The notes beneath the pieces were generated by a model. It did no database searches, was not told the origin of the DNA, and saw only the letters and a program-made list of their open reading frames with translations. Position numbers and translations under genes: made by a program. 64,000 bases of DNA from Methylobacter sp. Its GTDB lineage: Bacteria; Pseudomonadota; Gammaproteobacteria; Methylococcales; Methylomonadaceae. Positions 36,559 through 46,248 of the stretch are shown in pieces; the first letter of the stretch is position 1, and the number at the start of each line of letters is the position of its first letter. Where the stretch lies: assembly GCA_030699385.1 (NCBI GenBank), contig JAUYMY010000083.1, forward strand, positions 62,001 through 126,000. Direction: 5' to 3'.

Positions 36559-37668
36559 ATGAACAACGCTGATAAAATTTACAACCTCGCCGTGTCTGGC
36601 GTACAAAAACTGGTTCCCTATATACCCGGCAAGCCGATTGAAGAGCTTGAGCGCGAACTGGGGCTTAGCCACATTATAAAACTCGCTTCTAATGAGAATC
36701 CTTTAGGGCCGGGTAAAAAAGCTTTAGCGGCGATACAGGCGACATTGCAGGATTTGGCCTTGTACCCGGATGGCAATGGTTTTAATTTAAAGTCTGCGCT
36801 CGCTGAAAAGTACGCGGTCGAGATGAGCCAGATTACCTTGGGCAATGGTTCTAACGAGATATTGGAACTGGTGGCGAGGGCGTTTTTGACGCCTGATCTT
36901 GAAGTGGTTTTTTCGCAACATGCTTTTGCGGTTTATCCGCTGGTGACACAGGCGGTAGGTGCTACGGCGGTGGTTGCGCCCGCGTTAAATTACGGTCATG
37001 ATTTGGCTGCGATGCTGCAACGGGTGACCGAGAAAACGCGCTTGGTATTTATCGCCAATCCCAATAATCCGACCGGCACTTTGCTGGGTCATGCCGAGTT
37101 AGAAGCCTTTATTGGCGCATTGCCGGATACGTGCATCTGCGTATTGGATGAAGCCTATTGTGAGTTTGTCGGCGATAGTAGCGCAGACGATTCAATCGCC
37201 TGGCTGAACTTATACTCCAATCTGCTGATTACCCGCACTTTTTCCAAGGCTTATGGTTTGGCCGGATTGCGTATCGGTTATGGCTTATCCAGTCCGCAAT
37301 TAGCCGATATTTTAAATCGGGTGCGCCAGCCGTTTAACAATAATATGCTGGCTTTGGCCGCTGCCGAAGCCGCGCTGAGCGATACCGAACATTTGCAAAA
37401 TACCCTTGCCGTTAATGCCCAAGGTATGCAGTTGATCACTGAAGGTTTTAAAAAATTGGGTCTGGAATGGATTCCCTCAGCGGGGAATTTTGTGCTGGTT
37501 GATTTGAAACAGCCCGCGCTACCGATTTACGAAGCCTTGCTACATAAAGGCGTTATCGTCAGGCCGGTGGGCGTTTATGAGTTGCCCAATCATTTGCGTA
37601 TTACTATCGGTACACAGGCGGAAAACCAGTTGTTTTTAAACGCATTAGCTGATGTTTTAAGTAACTGA
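36559..37668 (+). CDS. hisC: Histidinol-phosphate/aromatic aminotransferase
   Basis: The 369-residue class I/II PLP aminotransferase has LASNENPLGPGKKA, NPNNPTGTLL, VLDEAYCEF and the PLP lysine in TRTFSKAYGLAGLRIGYG. Its place between pheA and tyrA suggests that it also transaminates phenylpyruvate and hydroxyphenylpyruvate or prephenate, as proposed for HisC2 of Pseudomonas. Start MNNADKIYNLA is preferred. Ten extra upstream codons are not conserved. The stop overlaps the tyrA ATG by one base. Confidence 0.93.
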   Translation: MNNADKIYNLAVSGVQKLVPYIPGKPIEELERELGLSHIIKLASNENPLGPGKKALAAIQATLQDLALYPDGNGFNLKSALAEKYAVEMSQITLGNGSNEILELVARAFLTPDLEVVFSQHAFAVYPLVTQAVGATAVVAPALNYGHDLAAMLQRVTEKTRLVFIANPNNPTGTLLGHAELEAFIGALPDTCICVLDEAYCEFVGDSSADDSIAWLNLYSNLLITRTFSKAYGLAGLRIGYGLSSPQLADILNRVRQPFNNNMLALAAAEAALSDTEHLQNTLAVNAQGMQLITEGFKKLGLEWIPSAGNFVLVDLKQPALPIYEALLHKGVIVRPVGVYELPNHLRITIGTQAENQLFLNALADVLSN

Positions 37669-38546
37669 TGTTTAAGCGGATTTGTATCATCGGTGTCGGC
37701 CTGATCGGCGGCTCTATCGCGCGCTCGGCACGGCAGCACGGTTTATGCGATTGCATCATCGGTTATGGCCGTCCGCAAGATGAGCAAAATCTGCAAACGG
37801 CAAAACAGTTGGGTGTTATCGATGACTATACGCTGAAGCTGGGCAAAGCCGTCCAAGACGCCGATTGTGTAGTGATTGCGACGCCGGTTGCGAGTATCGA
37901 AAGCATTTTTACCCTGCTTAAACCGTTGTGGTCGGATAGTGCGATTTATACCGATGTCGGCAGCACCAAAGGCAGTGTTGTTGCCGCTGCAGAACGGGTT
38001 TTTGGCGCGGTGCCGGCTAATCTGGTGCCCGCGCATCCGATTGCCGGGGCGGAACAAAGCGGGGTGACAGCATCGGTCGACGACTTGTTTGTCAATAAAC
38101 GCCTGATTATCACGCCAGCCGACAATACCCGGCCTGAAGCGGTGCAAAAAATCCATGATTTCTGGCAGCGGCTAGGCTCGTTGGTATCGGTGATGGATGT
38201 CCAGCATCATGACAGCGTGTTGGCTGCAACCAGCCACTTGCCGCATATTCTGGCTTTTGCCTTGGTCGATATGCTCGGACATAAAGACGAACAGAGCGAG
38301 ATATTCCAATACGCAGCCGGCGGTTTTAAGGATTTCACCCGGATTGCGTCAAGCGATCCGACCATGTGGAAAGATATTTGTAGCGCCAATAAAGACGAAA
38401 TCATCCCTTTAATCGAGCAGTTAAAGGATGAATTGGATAAAATACAGTGCTTGCTGGAAAATGATGATACCCAGCAACTTTTTGCAACCTTTACGTATGC
38501 CAGAAATGCACGGCAACGCTTTCTTGACCAGTTCAATAATAATTAA
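37668..38546 (+). CDS. tyrA: Prephenate/arogenate dehydrogenase
   Basis: The 292-residue NAD(P)-dependent enzyme of tyrosine synthesis has the Rossmann motif ICIIGVGLIGGSIARSAR, DVGSTKGSV and HPIAGAEQSGV, and then the helical dimerisation domain with VLAATSHLPHILAFALVD. There is no chorismate mutase domain and no fusion to aroA, unlike the tyrA-aroA fusion in Pseudomonas. It is coupled to hisC (1-base overlap) and lies 1 base from aroA. Confidence 0.95.
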   Translation: MFKRICIIGVGLIGGSIARSARQHGLCDCIIGYGRPQDEQNLQTAKQLGVIDDYTLKLGKAVQDADCVVIATPVASIESIFTLLKPLWSDSAIYTDVGSTKGSVVAAAERVFGAVPANLVPAHPIAGAEQSGVTASVDDLFVNKRLIITPADNTRPEAVQKIHDFWQRLGSLVSVMDVQHHDSVLAATSHLPHILAFALVDMLGHKDEQSEIFQYAAGGFKDFTRIASSDPTMWKDICSANKDEIIPLIEQLKDELDKIQCLLENDDTQQLFATFTYARNARQRFLDQFNNN

Positions 38547-38547
38547 T

Positions 38548-39918
38548 ATGTCAAAATCAATTACATTCTACGTTCAACCCGGCGGTAAATTACAAGGCGA
38601 GGCGCGTGTGCCCGGCGATAAATCGATGTCGCACCGCTCCATTATGCTGGGTTCGCTGGCGACCGGCGTGACCCACGTTAAAGGCTTTCTCGAAGCGGAA
38701 GATGCGCTGGCGACTTTGCAGGCGTTTCGCGATATGGGCGTTGAAATTGAAGGCCCGGTCAATGGCGAATTGACGATACACGGCGTCGGCAAGCATGGGC
38801 TAAAAGCGCCCAAAAACGATTTGTATCTGGGAAATTCCGGCACATCGATGCGTTTGCTGAGCGGTTTATTGGCGGGTCAAGCATTTAATTCAGTTTTGAC
38901 CGGCGACAAGTCTTTGTCCGGCAGACCGATGAAGCGGGTTACCGATCCGTTGGCAATGATGGGCGCCGATATAAAAACTACGGAAAAAGGCACGGCGCCA
39001 TTGCATATTACCGGCAAAGCAGGGCAGTTGACCGCTATTGATTATGCGATGCCGATTGCCAGCGCCCAGGTTAAATCCTGTTTGTTGTTGGCCGGTATGT
39101 ACGCGCAAGGCGTCACCACGGTGACTGAGCCTGCGCCGACCCGTGACCATACCGAGCGTATGTTGACCGGGTTTAGTTATCCGGTGAAGCAAGAAGGCAG
39201 TATCGCCAAGGATGGTGTGTATGCCGCAGGCCTGCCGGGAGCAGGCGCGGCGAAAGTCAGCATTAGCGCTGAAGGCAGTTTGACGGCCACCGATATTGAC
39301 GTGCCCAGCGACATTTCATCGGCGGCATTTTTTCTGGTTGGCGCATCGATTGCGCCGGGTTCGGATTTGTTGCTGAAGCATGTCGGCGTTAATCCAACGC
39401 GTACAGGGATCATCGATATCCTCAGATTGATGGGCGCGAACATTGAAGTGTTGAACGAGCGCACCGTCGGCGGCGAGCCGGTCGCTGATTTGCATGTGGT
39501 TTATAGCCCGCTGAAAGGCATTGATATTCCTGAGCATTTAGTGCCATTGGCGATTGACGAATTTCCGGTGCTGTTTGTCGCCGCAGCCTGTGCAGAAGGC
39601 CAAACCCGCTTGACCGGCGCCGAAGAGTTGCGGGTGAAAGAATCAGACCGCATTCAAGTGATGGCGGATGGTTTGCAAATTTTGGGTGTGGATGCCCAAT
39701 CGACCGAGGATGGCATGATCATTCAAGGCGGCGCCATTGGCGGCGGTGAAGTGATTTCACATGGCGACCACCGGATTGCCATGTCGTTTTCCATTGCCGG
39801 TTTGCGCGCAACTGCACCGATTACTATCCACGATTGCGAAAACGTCAATACCTCATTTCCTGAATTTAGAGACTTGGCCAAACGCTTAGGCCTTGATTTG
39901 GTGTGCAGGGAAGATTAA
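38548..39918 (+). CDS. aroA: 3-phosphoshikimate 1-carboxyvinyltransferase (EPSP synthase)
   Basis: The 456-residue shikimate-pathway enzyme shows PGDKSMSHRSIMLGSLA, LGNSGTSMRLLSGLLAGQ, LSGRPMKRVTDPL and VKESDRIQVMADGL. The GTSMRLL segment, with Leu where class I enzymes have Pro (AMRPL), places it nearer class II EPSP synthases. Start MSKSITFYVQPGG is one base after tyrA. The stop overlaps the cmk start (TAATG). Confidence 0.96.
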   Translation: MSKSITFYVQPGGKLQGEARVPGDKSMSHRSIMLGSLATGVTHVKGFLEAEDALATLQAFRDMGVEIEGPVNGELTIHGVGKHGLKAPKNDLYLGNSGTSMRLLSGLLAGQAFNSVLTGDKSLSGRPMKRVTDPLAMMGADIKTTEKGTAPLHITGKAGQLTAIDYAMPIASAQVKSCLLLAGMYAQGVTTVTEPAPTRDHTERMLTGFSYPVKQEGSIAKDGVYAAGLPGAGAAKVSISAEGSLTATDIDVPSDISSAAFFLVGASIAPGSDLLLKHVGVNPTRTGIIDILRLMGANIEVLNERTVGGEPVADLHVVYSPLKGIDIPEHLVPLAIDEFPVLFVAAACAEGQTRLTGAEELRVKESDRIQVMADGLQILGVDAQSTEDGMIIQGGAIGGGEVISHGDHRIAMSFSIAGLRATAPITIHDCENVNTSFPEFRDLAKRLGLDLVCRED

Positions 39919-40574
39919 TGGCTATTCCGGTATTAACGATTGATGGCCCAAGCGGTGCCGGAAAAGGCACGGTGAGTCGGGCGGTCGCAAAAAAACTGGG
40001 TTGGAACTATCTCGATAGCGGTTCTATTTACCGCTCATTGGCTATCGCCGTGTTGAAACAAGGCGTTGATCTTGCTGATGAATCGGCTATTGTCAGCGTG
40101 GCGCAGACGATGGCGCTGGAATTCGATTGCCATGATGAATTGGTCGTCAGATTGGATGGTGTGGACATAACTGCCAAGTTAGGACTCGAAAGTACGGGTA
40201 GTACTGCTTCCATTATTGCCGCATTACCCGAAGTCAGGCGGGTTTTATTGCAAAAACAACAGGATTTCAAACAATTACCCGGTTTGGTTGCGGATGGGCG
40301 TGATATGGGTACGGTGGTTTTTCCGGATGCAAAAAATAAGGTGTTCTTAACCGCCAGTGCTGCTGAAAGAGCCAAAAGACGATATAAACAGTTGATAGAA
40401 AAAGGGAATGATGCTAACCTACCACGGATAACAACTGAGATAGAAGAGCGTGATCGTCGCGATAGTGAGCGTAAGAATGCTCCGTTAGCGGTGGCCGGTG
40501 GCGCGCTTTATATCGATTCTTCTGAGATGACGCTTGATGCGGTTATTGAAGAAGTGCTGAATTTAATCCGTTAA
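39918..40574 (+). CDS. cmk: Cytidylate kinase
   Basis: The 218-residue enzyme phosphorylates CMP/dCMP. The P-loop is IDGPSGAGKGTVSRAVAKK. YLDSGSIYRSLA and GLVADGRDMGTVVFPDA are the CMP-binding blocks. RRYKQLIEKG and ERDRRDSER form the lid. The start overlaps the aroA stop by one base. A strong terminator follows. Confidence 0.97.
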   Translation: MAIPVLTIDGPSGAGKGTVSRAVAKKLGWNYLDSGSIYRSLAIAVLKQGVDLADESAIVSVAQTMALEFDCHDELVVRLDGVDITAKLGLESTGSTASIIAALPEVRRVLLQKQQDFKQLPGLVADGRDMGTVVFPDAKNKVFLTASAAERAKRRYKQLIEKGNDANLPRITTEIEERDRRDSERKNAPLAVAGGALYIDSSEMTLDAVIEEVLNLIR

Positions 40575-40585
40575 GGATTTTTTAC

Positions 40586-40621
40586 GTGGTCACCCCAATG
40601 CTTGGGCGTGATCTTTTTTTT
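40586..40621 (+). terminator. Rho-independent terminator after cmk
   Basis: An 11-bp stem (GGTCAC-CCCAA / TTGGG-C-GTGATC, one bulge and one wobble) around loop TGC is followed by eight Ts. It separates the aromatic operon from rpsA, which therefore needs its own promoter or readthrough. Confidence 0.75.
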
Positions 40622-40639
40622 AACTTTGATAAAGAAAAG

Positions 40640-40661
40640 GCTTGTTCGTGTTTCGACAAGC
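40640..40661 (+). promoter_or_regulatory. Hairpin in the rpsA leader overlapping the translation start region
   Basis: GCTTGTTCG and CGACAAGC pair with a single bulged T and end 13 bases before the rpsA ATG, beside the GGGAATGG ribosome binding site. In enterobacteria S1 represses its own translation through leader hairpins, so this may be an autoregulatory element. That role is inference. Confidence 0.45.
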
Positions 40662-40674
40662 TTGGGAATGGAAT

Positions 40675-42345
40675 ATGAGCGAAAGCTTTGCTGAATTATT
40701 TGAAGAAAGTCTAATCAAGACGGAAATGCGTCCTGGTGCCATGTTAATGGGTACGGTTGTTGATATCGAAAACGATATGATCATCGTCAGCACCCATTCT
40801 AAATCGGAAGGTGTCATTCCAAAATGGCAGTTTCTAAATAACGATGGCGAATTAGAAGTTGCCATTGGCGACGAAGTCGAGGTTGCCCTTGATTTATTTG
40901 AAGACGGTCTAGGTGCTACGCTTCTTTCTCGTGATAAAGCGAAGAAAAACAAAGCTTGGTCTGAACTTGAACACGCGTTTGAAAAAGAAGCAACTATCGT
41001 CGGCCGTATTACCGGCAAAGTACGTGGTGGTTTTACCGTGTCTGTTGGCGCATTGCGTGCGTTCTTGCCGGGATCATTGGTTGATGTTCGCCCAATCAGA
41101 GACACGACTTTCTTGGAAAATCGTGACCTCGAATTTAAAGTTATCAAAATCGACCAAAAACGTAACAACGTTGTCCTGTCACGTCGTGCAGTAGTCGAAA
41201 AGGAATATAGTGCAGAACGCGAAGAATTGCTGAAAACGCTGGAAGAAGGCGCAGTGGTTACCGGTATCGTTAAAAACCTGACCGATTACGGCGCGTTTAT
41301 CGACCTTGGCGGCATTGACTGTCTGTTACACATCACCGATATGGCATGGAGACGCGTGCGTCATCCGTCCGAATGCGTAGAAATCGGTCAAGAAATTAAA
41401 GTTAAGGTCCTGAAATACGATAAAGACAAAAACCGTGTTTCATTAGGCATGAAGCAAATGGGTGAAGATCCATGGCAAAACATTGCTCGTCGCTACCCTG
41501 CCGGCACACGCGTATTCGGTAAAGTCAACAACTTGACCGATTACGGTTGCTTTGTTGAGATCGAAGAAGGCGTGGAAGGTTTGGTTCACGTTTCTGAAAT
41601 GGATTGGACTAACAAAAACGTTAATCCTTCTAAATTGGTTCAATTAGGCGATGAAGTCGAAGTTATGGTGCTGGAAATTGACGAAGAACGTCGTCGTATT
41701 TCTTTAGGCATGAAACAGTGCAAAACCAATCCTTGGGATGAGTTTGCTGCAACGCACAACAAAGGCGACAAGATTTCAGGAAAAATCAAATCAATCACTG
41801 ATTTTGGTATTTTCATCGGTCTGGATGGCGGTATCGATGGTTTGGTTCACATGTCTGATATTTCCTGGGCAGAAGAAGGCGAAGCCTCAGTCCGCGACTT
41901 TAAGAAAGGCGATGAACTGGAAACTGTTATTTTGGCCGTTGATTCTGAGCGTGAGCGTATCTCTTTAGGTATCAAACAACTGGAACAAGACCCTTTCCAA
42001 AACTTCCTGGCCACTTATGAAAAAGGTAGCCTGGTAAAAGGAACGGTTAAGGAAGTTGATGCTAAAGGTGCGGTTATCACGTTAGCTGATCATGTTGAAG
42101 GTTACTTACGCGCTTCCGAAATTCAACGCGACCGCGTTGAAGATGCCAGAACCTTGTTGAAAGAAGGTGATGAAGTTGAAGCCAAGTTCATTGGCGTAGA
42201 CAAGAAGAGCAAGTCAATTTCTTTATCTATTAAAGCGAAAGACAGCGACGAAGAAACCCATACTATTAAAGATCATTCTCAACAAACGGCTAGCCCGGTA
42301 TCTACATCTACTTTTGCTGATCTCTTTAAGGATCTGAAAAAATAA
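40675..42345 (+). CDS. rpsA: 30S ribosomal protein S1
   Basis: The 556-residue protein has six S1 RNA-binding (OB-fold) repeats, seen as recurring [25 protein letters not shown] and [16 protein letters not shown] blocks. The N-terminal [12 protein letters not shown] contacts S2. It brings mRNA to the small subunit. Start MSESFAEL is the family start. Codons in this gene are biased toward highly expressed usage (e.g. CGT for Arg), unlike the flanking genes. Confidence 0.98.
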   Translation: MSESFAELFEESLIKTEMRPGAMLMGTVVDIENDMIIVSTHSKSEGVIPKWQFLNNDGELEVAIGDEVEVALDLFEDGLGATLLSRDKAKKNKAWSELEHAFEKEATIVGRITGKVRGGFTVSVGALRAFLPGSLVDVRPIRDTTFLENRDLEFKVIKIDQKRNNVVLSRRAVVEKEYSAEREELLKTLEEGAVVTGIVKNLTDYGAFIDLGGIDCLLHITDMAWRRVRHPSECVEIGQEIKVKVLKYDKDKNRVSLGMKQMGEDPWQNIARRYPAGTRVFGKVNNLTDYGCFVEIEEGVEGLVHVSEMDWTNKNVNPSKLVQLGDEVEVMVLEIDEERRRISLGMKQCKTNPWDEFAATHNKGDKISGKIKSITDFGIFIGLDGGIDGLVHMSDISWAEEGEASVRDFKKGDELETVILAVDSERERISLGIKQLEQDPFQNFLATYEKGSLVKGTVKEVDAKGAVITLADHVEGYLRASEIQRDRVEDARTLLKEGDEVEAKFIGVDKKSKSISLSIKAKDSDEETHTIKDHSQQTASPVSTSTFADLFKDLKK

Positions 42346-42358
42346 AAAATCATGAAGG

Positions 42359-42390
42359 GGGCAGGTGCAAATGCCTGCTCTTTTTATTTT
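42359..42390 (+). terminator. Terminator after rpsA
   Basis: GCAGG / CCTGC with flanking wobble pairs and an 8-base loop is followed by TCTTTTTATTTT. It lies 14 bases past the rpsA stop and 27 bases before ihfB. Confidence 0.6.
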
Positions 42391-42416
42391 ATTTGTTTGT
42401 TTTCGCGGGATAGAAT

Positions 42417-42722
42417 GTGACAAAATCAGAGCTAATTGAAGCACTTGCTAAACATCAGCCGCATCTGGCGCAGAAAGATGTAGAGATAGCGGTCAAATGT
42501 ATTATTGAACAAATGAATCAAGCGTTATCTTCCGGCGAAAGAATCGAAATTAGAGGTTTTGGTAGTTTTTCACTGCATTTACGTCCTCCTCGTATGGGAC
42601 GTAATCCTAAAACCGGTGAATCGGTTGCATTATCAAAAAAGTATGTGCCGCATTTTAAACCGGGTAAGGAACTTCGTGATCGCGTAGATGCTTCGCGGGA
42701 AAAATGTAAGATAGTCGATTAA
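42417..42722 (+). CDS. ihfB: Integration host factor subunit beta
   Basis: The 101-residue DNA-bending protein pairs with IhfA. It begins [13 protein letters not shown] and contains [28 protein letters not shown] and [16 protein letters not shown], nearly identical to E. coli IHF-beta. The start codon is GTG, directly in the conserved position. Location after rpsA is typical. Confidence 0.97.
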   Translation: MTKSELIEALAKHQPHLAQKDVEIAVKCIIEQMNQALSSGERIEIRGFGSFSLHLRPPRMGRNPKTGESVALSKKYVPHFKPGKELRDRVDASREKCKIVD

Positions 42723-42728
42723 ATTGAT

Positions 42729-42755
42729 AAAGCCCTGCAACACAGGGCTTTATTG
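42729..42755 (+). terminator. Terminator after ihfB
   Basis: A perfect 9-bp stem, AAAGCCCTG / CAGGGCTTT, with loop CAACA is followed by ATTGTTT. It lies seven bases after the ihfB stop, before a convergent gene. Confidence 0.85.
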
Positions 42756-42770
42756 TTTATACCCAATTGT

Positions 42771-43367
42771 TTATACCCATTGAAGTTTAAGTTTTTGCCG
42801 ATTCAATGCCAGCCATTGAATGGCTATTATCGGTATCGCCGATTCTATTTCGCCTTTTTCCAGCATTCTGTACGCCTGATCAAAATCAACCGCGCTCACC
42901 AAAATATCTTCATCCTCATGGTCCAAGCCATGAATGCCGCCCACTTCGGAACTGTCCACTTTGCCGCAAAACAGACTAATCCGCTCTGATGAGCCACCCG
43001 GCGTGGTGTAGAATTCGCTGATCAGCAACAATTGCTGTATTTCACAGCCTGCTTCTTCCAGCGATTCGCGGTAAGCAACCTCCTCGGCCGATTCGCCTTC
43101 TTCGATTGCCCCCGCCACAATTTCCACCAGCCAGGCCTTGTCGGGATTTAACAGCGCGCCTGCCCTGAATTGCTCGATTAATACCACCTTATCGGCATCG
43201 GGATCATAGAGCAAAACCGCAACGCAGCTGCCGCGCATGAACAATTCGCGGGTGATTTCCGTGCTCCAGCCGCCGCCGAACAAGGTGTGTTTGAGGCGAT
43301 ATTTTTCGACACGGAAAAAGCCCTGATAAACGCTTTCCTTGTTTAATACCTTGAATTGTTTATCCAT
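42771..43367 (-). CDS. nudF: ADP-ribose pyrophosphatase (Nudix hydrolase)
   Basis: The 198-residue protein has the Nudix box GAIEEGESAEEVAYRESLEE followed by AG, with the ADP-ribose-type upstream RAGALL and downstream FYTTPGGSSERI. The family hydrolyses ADP-ribose to AMP and ribose 5-phosphate. Start MDKQFKVLNKES is chosen because it overlaps the upstream sugar-dehydrogenase stop by 8 bases (translational coupling). The longer frame from 43403 is not conserved. Confidence 0.92.
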   Translation of the reverse strand: MDKQFKVLNKESVYQGFFRVEKYRLKHTLFGGGWSTEITRELFMRGSCVAVLLYDPDADKVVLIEQFRAGALLNPDKAWLVEIVAGAIEEGESAEEVAYRESLEEAGCEIQQLLLISEFYTTPGGSSERISLFCGKVDSSEVGGIHGLDHEDEDILVSAVDFDQAYRMLEKGEIESAIPIIAIQWLALNRQKLKLQWV

Positions 43368-44466
43368 GGTATTCAACTTTATAAATGACGCCGCGCTTGT
43401 CATCGCTAATCAGCAGGCTGCCGTCCGGCAGTTCCAGAATATCGACCGGGCGACCCAGCACATCACCCTTTTTAGTCAGCCAGCCGTCAATGAAAACCTG
43501 TTCCGCAACCGGCTTATTTTGTTTGAACTTCACCAACACCACGCGATAGCCGTGCGCTTCAGAACGATTCCATGAGCCGTGTTGCGCAACAAATAACTGC
43601 TGTTTAAATTCCGCCGGAAATTGCTTGCCGCGATAAAAACGCATCCCCAACGGCGCTAAATGGGCGTTGAATGTCCATGCCGGTGCGGTAAATTCATCGC
43701 ATTGTTTGCCGGCGGCAAATTCAGGGTCGGGGGTGTCGCCGCCGTGACAATAAGGGAAACCAAAATGTTCGCCGCGCCTTGTCCATTGATTAAGTTTATC
43801 GTGCGGCTGGTCATCGCCTAAATAATCGCGGCCATTCTCGGTGAAAAATAGGGCGTCGGTTTGCGGCTGCCAATCAAAACCCACTGAGCTTCTGATGCCT
43901 CGGGCCAGTATTTCAAAGTCGCTGCCATCGGCATTTAATCTGACCAGCGAGCTATAAATAGGTTTTTCGGGTTCGCATACATTGCAAGGCGCGCCGACCG
44001 TGGTGTACAGTTTATTGTCAGGGCCAAAACGCAGGTATTTCCAGCCGTGATGTTTGTCTGTCGGAAATTGGTCGTAAACCACAGCCGGTTTAGGCGGCTT
44101 AGCTAACTGTTCAGAGATGCGGTCAAAACGGATAATGCGGCTGATTTCTGCGACATAGAGTGTGCCATTTTTGTAGGTCACGCCATTAGGCATGGTTAAA
44201 TCTTTGGCTATAACATAGCGCTGATCCGCCTTGCCATCATTGTTGCTATCTTGCACTGCATAAATCTTGCCTTCAGCGCCGGTGCCGACAAACACCACGC
44301 CGTTATCGCCCAATGCCAAACTGCGCGCATTGGGCACATTGTCGGCAAAAATAGACAGTTTGAATCCAGCGGGTAGGTGCAGTTTTTTTAAAATGTCCTC
44401 CTGATTGCCGGATTGTGCAAAGGCTAAACAGGGCATTAATAACAAGATTACTTTTATAATAAACAT
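43360..44466 (-). CDS. PQQ-dependent sugar/sorbosone dehydrogenase-like protein
   Basis: The 368-residue exported protein has signal peptide MFIIKVILLLMPCLAFA and then the six-bladed propeller of the soluble glucose/sorbosone dehydrogenase family. Visible blocks are LPAGFKLSIFADNVPNARSL, KDLTMPNGVTYKNGTLYVAE, TENGRDYLGDDQPHDKLN and AQHGSWNRSEAHGYRV. PQQ binding is inferred from the family and fits a methanotroph, which would make PQQ for methanol dehydrogenase. The substrate is unknown. Confidence 0.86.
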   Translation of the reverse strand: MFIIKVILLLMPCLAFAQSGNQEDILKKLHLPAGFKLSIFADNVPNARSLALGDNGVVFVGTGAEGKIYAVQDSNNDGKADQRYVIAKDLTMPNGVTYKNGTLYVAEISRIIRFDRISEQLAKPPKPAVVYDQFPTDKHHGWKYLRFGPDNKLYTTVGAPCNVCEPEKPIYSSLVRLNADGSDFEILARGIRSSVGFDWQPQTDALFFTENGRDYLGDDQPHDKLNQWTRRGEHFGFPYCHGGDTPDPEFAAGKQCDEFTAPAWTFNAHLAPLGMRFYRGKQFPAEFKQQLFVAQHGSWNRSEAHGYRVVLVKFKQNKPVAEQVFIDGWLTKKGDVLGRPVDILELPDGSLLISDDKRGVIYKVEYHG

Positions 44467-44578
44467 TGAGGCATCTCCATCAGTCGAATTTCGGCTATAT
44501 TAGCATTGTTCAAGGGCTTGGAATGTGTTATTCAAGCCCCATATAAAGCAAACCTTAACTTATCAAAAGGCTAAAATT

Positions 44579-45454
44579 ATGATGCGTATTTTACTTTTTC
44601 TTGCGACCAATGCGGCGATATTGGTCGTCGTCAGCATTGTTTTTAATATTTTAGGCTTGAGCGGCACTTTGGATGCCCAAGGTATCGGTCTTGACCTGAA
44701 TGCACTGTTAATCATGTCAGCGGTGATTGGCATGACCGGTTCCGTTATTTCGTTGGTGATGTCCAAATGGTCGGCGAAAAGAGCAATGGGCGTCTATGTT
44801 ATTGAGCAGCCGCAAAACCAAAATGAGCAGTGGCTGCTTGATATTGTCAGCAAACAAGCTCGGCAGGCCGGTATCGGTATGCCGGAAGTGGGTATTTTTC
44901 AAACGCCGGAATCGAACGCTTTTGCTACCGGCATGAGCAAAAACAGCGCCTTGGTGGCTGTCAGCAGCGGTCTGCTGCAAAATATGGATGCTGATGAAGT
45001 GGAAGCGGTGATTGGCCATGAAATCAGCCATGTGGCTAATGGCGATATGGTGACAATGGCATTGATGCAGGGCGTGGTCAACACCTTTGTCTACTTTTTT
45101 GCCACTGTCATCGGTCACGTCGTTGATCGCGTGGTGTTTAAAACCGAACGAGGTTACGGCCCCGCTTATTACATCACCCAGATCGCAGCACAAGTCGTGC
45201 TGGGGATTTTGGCATCTATGCTGGTGATGTGGTTTTCCCGTTACCGCGAGTTCAAGGCCGATGCGGGTGGTGCAAATCTGGCTGGCCGGGAAAAAATGAT
45301 TGCCGCGCTTCGCGCCTTGCAGCGAGGACATGAAGCGGAAGACCTGCCGGGACAATTGGCGGCTTTTGGTATTAACGGCGGCGGTGTGCGAAAATTATTT
45401 ATGACTCATCCTCCGTTGGAAGAGCGTATTGCCGCATTACAAAACAGCCGTTAA
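44579..45454 (+). CDS. htpX: Protease HtpX (membrane zinc metalloprotease)
   Basis: The 291-residue inner-membrane M48 peptidase takes part in membrane-protein quality control. It has hydrophobic segments at the N-terminus (MMRILLFLATNAAILVVVSI) and at two later points, zinc motif VIGHEISHVANGD, and the third ligand region YREFKADAGGA. The start MMRILLF matches E. coli. A strong terminator follows. Confidence 0.96.
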   Translation: MMRILLFLATNAAILVVVSIVFNILGLSGTLDAQGIGLDLNALLIMSAVIGMTGSVISLVMSKWSAKRAMGVYVIEQPQNQNEQWLLDIVSKQARQAGIGMPEVGIFQTPESNAFATGMSKNSALVAVSSGLLQNMDADEVEAVIGHEISHVANGDMVTMALMQGVVNTFVYFFATVIGHVVDRVVFKTERGYGPAYYITQIAAQVVLGILASMLVMWFSRYREFKADAGGANLAGREKMIAALRALQRGHEAEDLPGQLAAFGINGGGVRKLFMTHPPLEERIAALQNSR

Positions 45455-45476
45455 ATAGACACACTCGCAACTATCA

Positions 45477-45529
45477 GCCCCTCATTTTTGCGTGGCAAGT
45501 GCCGCGTGGGAATGAGGGGCATTTTTTTT
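45477..45529 (+). terminator. Terminator after htpX
   Basis: A perfect 10-bp stem, GCCCCTCATT / AATGAGGGGC, encloses a smaller GC-rich fold and is followed by eight Ts (45522-45529). Confidence 0.9.
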
Positions 45530-45567
45530 GTAAATAGGTAGCGGCTAAGAATCTGTTTTCAGCGTAA

Positions 45568-45595
45568 GTTTTAACGGTGAATTCTGCGATATAAT
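45568..45595 (+). promoter_or_regulatory. Candidate promoter of efpL
   Basis: A perfect TATAAT (45590-45595) is preceded at 16 bases by a poor -35 (GTTTTA). It lies 84 bases upstream of the GTG start. The weak -35 makes the call tentative. Confidence 0.4.
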
Positions 45596-45678
45596 GAGCG
45601 CCGATATGGCTTGATTCAGGTCATCCAACAAAACCCTTGTAGCGCTCTGCCTGCAAGTTTAACCGAGAGGACATTTGC

Positions 45679-46245
45679 GTGGCGAAGGCTAGTGATTTAA
45701 AAAGAGGCATGGTGGTTGAGATAAATGGTGTACCCCATGCAGTTAAACAGGTCGACGCTAAAAGTCCATCATCCCGTGGCGCATCAACCTTGTATAAAAT
45801 CCGTTTCACCAATCTTAAAACCGGACAAAAACTGGATGAGTCGTTGAAAGGCGACGATTTCTTTAAGGATGCCGATTTGGTGCGCGCCAAGGTGCAGTTT
45901 TCTTATATCGATGGCGAAAACTATATCTTCATGAATATGGAAGATTACACCCAATACAGCTTGGGTCGTGAAGACTTGGAAGGCCAAGTCGAGTATTTGA
46001 CCGAAGGTCTGGAAGGCATCGTGGCGTTGTTGGTTGACGATGCAGTGTTGGGCATTGAATTGCCCAGTTCCGTGGTGTTGCCGATTGTGGAAACGGCGCC
46101 GGCTATTAAGGGCGCGACCGCATCGGGGCGCACCAAAACCGCCCGCGTGACCACAGGTCTGGAAGTGCAAGTGCCCGAATATCTGGAGACCGAGGAGTTG
46201 ATTAAGATCAATACCGAAACCGGAAAATTCATGTCGCGCGCTTGA
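45679..46245 (+). CDS. yeiP: Elongation factor P-like protein (EfpL/YeiP)
   Basis: The 188-residue three-OB-fold protein is an EF-P paralogue that relieves ribosome stalling. It has ARGxxSTLYK-type tip (SPSSRGASTLYKIRFTNLKT) with Arg in place of the modified Lys of EF-P, which marks the EfpL group. The GTG start is preceded by GAGAGG. The rlmG gene begins 3 bases after its stop, forming a translation-related pair. Confidence 0.94.
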   Translation: MAKASDLKRGMVVEINGVPHAVKQVDAKSPSSRGASTLYKIRFTNLKTGQKLDESLKGDDFFKDADLVRAKVQFSYIDGENYIFMNMEDYTQYSLGREDLEGQVEYLTEGLEGIVALLVDDAVLGIELPSSVVLPIVETAPAIKGATASGRTKTARVTTGLEVQVPEYLETEELIKINTETGKFMSRA

Positions 46246-46248
46246 GCC

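Noticed and set aside
38548-39918. Glyphosate-tolerant EPSP synthase
   Set aside because: Class II-like GTSMRLL is present, but Gly in the NSGT loop is kept where the tolerant CP4 enzyme has Ala. Tolerance cannot be inferred.
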